This document shows, in pieces, positions 61,273-64,000 of a DNA stretch of 64,000 nucleotides (its first letter is position 1; the number at the start of each line of letters is the position of its first letter). Where the stretch lies: positions 434,001 through 498,000 of the forward strand of contig NZ_FNSY01000001.1 of the NCBI RefSeq assembly GCF_900105515.1, read 5' to 3'. Made by a program: the position numbers and the translations under genes. The stretch comes from Streptomyces sp. 2131.1. GTDB lineage: Bacteria; Actinomycetota; Actinomycetes; Streptomycetales; Streptomycetaceae. The notes under the pieces were generated by a model. That model ran no database searches and was not told the origin of the DNA. It saw only the letters and a program-made list of their open reading frames with translations.

Positions 61273-61932
61273 ATGGGCCGGGACAACTGGCGACCGGAAC
61301 GGATCAGACACTCGCCCTGGGGCGCGCTCGCCCTGGCGATGCTCACCGGTCTGGCACTGATGCGCAACGGTGCCGACCTCTCCCCCGGCCCGCCGCAGCC
61401 GGTCGCGGCCGCCTCGGTGGGCCACCTGAAGAACGCCCCCGCGGCCCCGGCGGCGGGCCCGGCCGTCAAGCCGCTCCCGTACGCACCCGTCAGCCGCGTG
61501 GCGATCCCGTCCATCCAGGTCGACGCCCCGGTCATCGACGTGAACCTGGACCCGGACGGCTGGATCGAGACCCCGCCACCGGAGGACCCGAACCTGGCCG
61601 GCTGGTACCAGAACGGCATCGCCCCCGGCCAGGCCGGCACCTCCGTCATCGTCGGCCACGTCGACAACAAGGCGGGTCCGGCGGTGTTCTACGGACTGGG
61701 CTCGCTGAAGAAGGGCGACCACGTCGAGATCGACCGCAGCGACGACCGGGTCGCGGTCTTCGAGGTGTACGGCGTCGAGGTCTTCGCCAAGAACGACTTC
61801 CCCGGCGCCCGGGTGTACGGCGACACCGGTCAGCCGGAACTGCGGGTCATCACGTGCGGCGGCGGCTACACCAAGGCCAACGGCTACGACGGCAACGTGG
61901 TGGTCTTCGCCCGCCTGGTGGACACCCGCTGA
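61273..61932 (+). CDS. Class F sortase
   Basis: The 219-residue product has an N-terminal membrane anchor (SPWGALALAMLTGLALM), a Pro/Ala linker and a sortase beta-barrel with RVAIPSIQVDAPVIDVNL, His129 in VIVGHVDNK, Cys195 in RVITCGGGY, and Arg214 in VVVFARL. These are the three catalytic residues. The TCGGGY form and size fit class F (actinobacterial) sortases. It should join or anchor secreted proteins outside the membrane; candidates are the two neighbours with QGGLGGS tails. GAAGGGAGAACC precedes the ATG. Confidence 0.88.
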   Translation: MGRDNWRPERIRHSPWGALALAMLTGLALMRNGADLSPGPPQPVAAASVGHLKNAPAAPAAGPAVKPLPYAPVSRVAIPSIQVDAPVIDVNLDPDGWIETPPPEDPNLAGWYQNGIAPGQAGTSVIVGHVDNKAGPAVFYGLGSLKKGDHVEIDRSDDRVAVFEVYGVEVFAKNDFPGARVYGDTGQPELRVITCGGGYTKANGYDGNVVVFARLVDTR

Positions 61933-61940
61933 CGCGGGGG

Positions 61941-62771
61941 TCAGCGCCGCGGCACCGTGAGCCGGTATCCGTCGTCCAGCAGTTGCGGCAGATACCGGCG
62001 CAGCGCCGCCACGCTCTGCGAGCGGTTGCCGCCCGCGTCGTGCGAGAGCACCACCACTCCGGGGCCCGCCCCCCGCCTGACCCGGCGGACGATGGTGTCG
62101 GTCCCCGGGACGGTCCAGTCGAGGGTGTCCACGGTCCAGGCCATCGGCTCCATGCCCATGGCGGCACCGATCTCGAAGGAGTTGCGGTTCCACGCCCCGT
62201 AGGGCGCCCGGTACCAGAGCGGCGCCGCGCCGGTGATCTCCTCGATGACGTCGCTGGTGCGGCCGAGCTCTTCGATGACCCCGGCCCTGGAGAGCTTGGT
62301 GACCAGGGGGTGCGTCCACGTGTGGTTGCCCACGGTATGCCCCTCGTCGGCGATGCGGCGTACGAGGTCGCGGTTGTCGTTCGCCATCTCCCCGCAGAGG
62401 AAGAACATCGCCCGTACGTCGTGCTTGCGCAGGGTGTCCAGGATGTGCGGGGTGTAGAGCGGATCGGGGCCGTCGTCGAAGGTCAGCACCATGGCGTGCC
62501 CGATGTCGGTCAGCTGCTCGAACGGCCGGGTGCGGACCGGCGGCGCCGCGGGGCGGTAGCGGGGCGGCGTGTGTCCCGTCATGGGCCGCAGCCTATAGGC
62601 GAGCGGCCGTGTCCGGAGGGCGGCGGCCTGCGATCCGGCCGCCCCCGCCGGGCGGCGGGCCGGGGATGTTCCCGGGTCCGCGACGACGAGACCCACGGCA
62701 GTGGCGGCGCCCAGGCCGGTGGCCAGCCGCAGGACCGTTCTGCGCAGGGGCAGCCTGTGATCACTCTTCAT
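61941..62771 (-). CDS. Secreted polysaccharide deacetylase (NodB domain)
   Basis: The 276-residue product has a signal or anchor (LRLATGLGAATAVGLVVA) and a CE4 domain: MVLTFDDGPDPLYTPHILDT (catalytic Asp pair), HTVGNHTWTHPLVTKLSRAG (metal His pair), WYRAPYGAWNRNSF and GVVVLSHDAGGNRSQSVAAL. It should remove acetyl groups from peptidoglycan or another wall glycan. Convergent with the sortase gene, 8 bp apart. Start ATG at 62771. Confidence 0.9.
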   Translation of the reverse strand: MKSDHRLPLRRTVLRLATGLGAATAVGLVVADPGTSPARRPAGAAGSQAAALRTRPLAYRLRPMTGHTPPRYRPAAPPVRTRPFEQLTDIGHAMVLTFDDGPDPLYTPHILDTLRKHDVRAMFFLCGEMANDNRDLVRRIADEGHTVGNHTWTHPLVTKLSRAGVIEELGRTSDVIEEITGAAPLWYRAPYGAWNRNSFEIGAAMGMEPMAWTVDTLDWTVPGTDTIVRRVRRGAGPGVVVLSHDAGGNRSQSVAALRRYLPQLLDDGYRLTVPRR

Positions 62772-62934
62772 CCCCCACTGCTCGCATGTCCGCCCGGCCG
62801 CCCGTCCCTGCGACACCGCGCACCGGGGGTTTTGCACCCGGATGGCGGGAACGCGTCCGCGCACGTGGTGGGTGGTGCGCGGCTCCCGGGAGGCCGGGCC
62901 GGGGGCCGCCGGGCGAGCCGATAACCTCACTGCC

Positions 62935-63396
62935 GTGACAGATCAGCACTCCCATCAGTTCGAACGTGGCACAGACGGACCGAAGGTGATCGTCGCGGGC
63001 CTCGACGGTTCCGAGTCCTCGATGCGCGCCGCGGCCTACGCCGCCGGGCTCGCCCGTCGCCAGCGGGCCATGCTGGCCCTCGTGTACGTGCAGCCGGTAC
63101 TGGCGGCCGGCGCGGCGCTCGGCGCCCCGGTCGGCGACGCGACCGCCGAGGTGGCCGAGGGACTGGTCGAGGAGATCCGGGCGTCCACGGCCCGGATGAA
63201 GGACATATGGGATGTGCGCTGGGAGTTCCACACCTTCCGCGGTGATCCGTACAACGGTCTGGTGACCGCCGCCGACGAGCTCAAGGCGGACGCCGTCGTC
63301 GTGGGCGCCTCGGAGTCCGCCGGGCACCGCTTCATCGGCTCGGTGGCCGTCCGCCTCGTGAAGGCGGGCCGCTGGCCGGTCACCGTGGTGCCGTAA
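62935..63396 (+). CDS. Universal stress protein (UspA family)
   Basis: The 153-residue single-domain product has KVIVAGLDGSESSMRAAAYA at the start and ADAVVVGASESAGHRFIGSV followed by VKAGRWPVTVVP at the end. The GxxG(9)S/T ATP loop is altered (GASESAGHRFIGSVA), so ATP binding is uncertain. GTG 62935 is the likely start. Confidence 0.85.
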   Translation: MTDQHSHQFERGTDGPKVIVAGLDGSESSMRAAAYAAGLARRQRAMLALVYVQPVLAAGAALGAPVGDATAEVAEGLVEEIRASTARMKDIWDVRWEFHTFRGDPYNGLVTAADELKADAVVVGASESAGHRFIGSVAVRLVKAGRWPVTVVP

Positions 63397-63562
63397 CGCA
63401 CCCGCTCGGGGTGCCGCCCGACCGTTCGCCGCACCATTCGCCGCTCTGAGCGACCGCTCGTCGCACGGGGCGGTGTTTGTCCTGTTCCTCGTGGCCTGAA
63501 TGCGCTCGTATACGCCAGGTCGGCAGCGAGGCGACGGGAACTTGGCGGGAAGGGCGTTCACC

Positions 63563-64000
63563 ATGACCACGACGACGACCGATGAGCGGGCCCTCACGGA
63601 GCTCCAGCGCGAGCACGGTGCCGCCCTGTTCCACTTCCTGCTCGGCCTGACCTTCGGCGACCGGCAGCGGGCCGAGGACCTGCTCCAGGAGACGCTGGTG
63701 CGGGCGTGGCAGCACCCCGAGGCGTTCGACGGCCCGTACGACTCCATGCGTCCATGGCTGTTCACCGTGGCCCGGCGGCTCGCGATCGATGCCCGGCGCT
63801 CGCGGCTGGCCCGGCCCGCCGAGGTCAGCGACGTGGTCCTGGAGTGTGCCCCGGCCGGGCCGGACACCGCGGAGTCGGCCGTCGCGGCGCTCGATGTGCG
63901 CGAGGCGGTGCGCGCCCTGAGCCCGGAGCACCGGTCGGTGCTGGTCCAGATCTACTTCCGCGGGCTGAGCGTCGGCGAGACCGCGGAGGTGCTCGGGATA
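63563..64000 (+). CDS. ECF-type RNA polymerase sigma factor, N-terminal part (runs off the window)
   Basis: The frame stays open to the window edge (146 residues). Region 2 is clear: HFLLGLTFGDRQRAEDLLQE then LVRAWQHPEAFD and WLFTVARRLAIDARRSR. Region 4 starts with VREAVRALSPEHRSVLVQIY and FRGLSVGETAEVLGI before the edge. It resembles the small SigL/SigK-like ECF factors, which usually have a zinc-type anti-sigma gene next; that part is not visible. A GGGAAGGGCG stretch precedes the ATG. Confidence 0.88.
   Translation, partial: MTTTTTDERALTELQREHGAALFHFLLGLTFGDRQRAEDLLQETLVRAWQHPEAFDGPYDSMRPWLFTVARRLAIDARRSRLARPAEVSDVVLECAPAGPDTAESAVAALDVREAVRALSPEHRSVLVQIYFRGLSVGETAEVLGI

Overview
The window is high-GC actinomycete DNA, almost certainly from a Streptomyces chromosome. 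Evidence: strong G/C third positions, translational-overlap operons (ATGA/GTGA), Tat and Sec exported hydrolases, a dodecin, the ergothioneine operon, class F sortase, LacI/DasR-type control elements and perfect GC-rich terminator hairpins. No tRNA, rRNA, CRISPR array, transposase or phage gene was seen.

Layout. (1) 1-10.8 kb: one leftward operon of at least eleven overlapping genes (running out of the window) that encodes a glycero-manno-heptose pathway (gmhA, hldE, gmhB), four to six glycosyltransferases including two GT9 heptosyltransferase-like enzymes, a carbamoyltransferase and a nucleotide-sugar dehydratase/decarboxylase; a pyruvyltransferase-like gene is divergent. This looks like a decorated, carbamoylated heptose glycan. 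(2) 11.9-16.4 kb: a decayed zone. An intact SDR gene, a [2Fe-2S] protein gene behind a cobalamin riboswitch and a Rieske oxygenase gene sit among 3' remnants of an XRE/MmyB regulator, a P450, metE, a PucR-type regulator and an HpaI-type aldolase. (3) 16.4-20 kb: secreted phospholipase C and a secreted parallel beta-helix protein. (4) 20.1-26.1 kb: LacI remnant, deoxynucleoside kinase, cobF, a riboswitch-controlled btuFCD B12 transporter and a FhuF-like reductase. (5) 26.1-29 kb: a second decayed zone (remnants of a kinase, MoeA-like, TetR, CatB-type acetyltransferase and VOC genes). (6) 29-33 kb: pirin, TPR protein, acetyltransferase, and cbtAB cobalt transporter behind a third cobalamin riboswitch, divergent from a phosphatase-like gene lacking its catalytic histidines.

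(7) 33-38.9 kb: GH16 glucanase, a dihydrolipoamide-dehydrogenase-like flavoprotein, thioredoxin, LacI regulator, PemK/MazF-like toxin without a visible antitoxin, and a PARG-like protein. (8) 39-43.4 kb: complete egtABCD ergothioneine operon. (9) 43.4-50.1 kb: an orphan sugar-binding lipoprotein and a GH18 chitinase whose promoters carry the same 12-bp DasR-type operator between -35 and -10, flanking dodecin, a HAD phosphatase and a UvrA paralogue. (10) 50.2-54.6 kb: sdhCAB (type B succinate dehydrogenase) with a divergent LysR regulator. (11) 54.6-57.6 kb: a PAS-GGDEF-EAL protein translationally coupled to a DUF574 methyltransferase. (12) 58-64 kb: cell-envelope genes (proline-rich protein, DUF4239 membrane protein, two related secreted membrane-anchored proteins, class F sortase, polysaccharide deacetylase), a universal stress protein and the start of an ECF sigma factor gene.

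Two themes stand out. First, cobalamin: three B12 riboswitches, uptake, cobalt transport, a corrin-ring enzyme and a metE fossil within about 19 kb. Second, decay: about eleven gene fragments, mostly 3' ends, two of them at junctions where a divergent gene pair lost both 5' halves.
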